A DNA stretch of 64,000 nt from Pigmentiphaga sp. NML030171. Its GTDB lineage: Bacteria > Pseudomonadota > Gammaproteobacteria > Burkholderiales > Burkholderiaceae_B. Position 1 is the stretch's first letter. Each line of letters begins with the position of its first letter. The notes below the pieces were generated by a model. That model ran no database searches, was not told where the DNA came from, and saw nothing but the letters and a program-made list of their open reading frames with translations. The translations under genes were made by a program, and so were the position numbers. Shown here one piece after another: positions 63,673 through 64,000 of the stretch. The stretch covers positions 1 through 64,000 of the forward strand of contig NZ_NINX01000019.1 in the NCBI RefSeq assembly GCF_002188635.1, in the 5' to 3' direction.

Positions 63673-63747
63673 GTACGCAAACACTCCGCTGCTTGATTGC
63701 CCTATATTCTCTAGCTCGGATGACAACCTCTCTGCCCCCCCCTGCCC

Positions 63748-64000
63748 ATGTTGATACGCCCGGAACAACCGCACGACATCGCGGCCATCGACCGCGTGAT
63801 CACCCGCGCCTTCGCCACCGCGCCGCATGCGAGCGGCACCGAGGCACGGATCGTCGACGCGCTGCGCGAGGCCGGCGCATTGACCCTTTCGCTCGTGGCG
63901 GAATCCCATGGCGAGGTCGTGGGCCACGTGGCCCTCTCTCCCGTGGCGCTTTCCGACGGCACACCCGGCTGGTACGGCCTCGGTCCGCTCGCCGTGGCGC
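63748..64000 (+). CDS. GNAT-family N-acetyltransferase (N-terminal part, runs off the window)
   Basis: The first 84 codons are visible from the ATG at 63748: MLIRPEQPHDIAAIDRVITRAFA at the start, then LSLVAESHGEVVGHVALSPV and GWYGLGPLAVA. The pattern (VGHVALSPV, then the LGPLAV strand) matches YhbS-like acetyltransferases; the acetyl-CoA loop lies beyond the edge. Its promoter adjoins the MarR operator; regulation by MarR is possible but unproved. Confidence 0.8.
   Translation, partial: MLIRPEQPHDIAAIDRVITRAFATAPHASGTEARIVDALREAGALTLSLVAESHGEVVGHVALSPVALSDGTPGWYGLGPLAVA

Overview
The window is high-GC, gene-dense DNA with short intergenic gaps. Its gene families are typical of Betaproteobacteria, most likely Alcaligenaceae (Bordetella/Achromobacter type): a Bug/TctC-type solute receptor, a CzcI-like protein, several MFS exporters, LysR/HxlR/MarR/MocR regulators and an intergenic palindromic repeat of the kind common in these genomes. 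The genus is inferred from gene content only. I see no rRNA, tRNA, CRISPR array, prophage or replication origin. The only mobile DNA is the end of an insertion sequence at the left edge.

Layout. 1-1,080: IS end, CzcI-like protein, Ser/Gly-rich secreted protein. 1,092-5,396 (minus): catabolic operon of amidohydrolase, aryl-AMP ligase, SDR and Bug receptor, with a divergent LysR gene (5,513) whose operator is visible. 6,421-12,668: MpaB-like protein, persulfide-dioxygenase-like hydrolase, phosphoesterase, bifunctional PutA. 12,679-15,505 (minus): sulfonate/nitrate-type ABC importer with a DsrE-like protein. 15,951-24,315: 2-oxoacid oxidoreductase followed by isovaleryl-CoA dehydrogenase and both methylcrotonyl-CoA carboxylase subunits, a leucine-degradation module. 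24,329-34,235: NhaA, MDR reductase plus GST, M23 peptidase, WrbA, small secreted proteins, a DHA2 exporter and an orphan 705-residue membrane protein with a canonical EF-hand loop.

34,359-45,495 is the most interesting block. It is one compact operon: branched-chain-type ABC importer (binding protein, fused LivH-LivM permease, two ATPases), FAD dehydrogenase/fumarate-reductase-like flavoprotein, a minimal 2Fe-2S subunit, a winged-helix regulator and a fused HyuA-HyuB hydantoinase/oxoprolinase. Most genes from the second ATPase onward overlap or nearly touch, which suggests a dedicated uptake-and-breakdown system for an unidentified substrate.

45,515-64,000: orphan coiled-coil/beta-propeller secreted protein, two small hydrophobic proteins not previously obvious, FabG-like reductase, phosphoesterase lipoprotein, MFS transporters with HxlR and MarR control, an APH-type kinase, a vitamin B6 neighbourhood (MocR regulator, YggS, PdxY), a glutamine amidotransferase-like protein, a CrtI-like oxidoreductase divergent from a TetR gene, and a GNAT acetyltransferase cut by the right edge. 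Several divergent regulator promoters carry readable dyads. The MarR one is the clearest, with a perfect 19-bp inverted repeat covering both the promoter and the regulator start codon.
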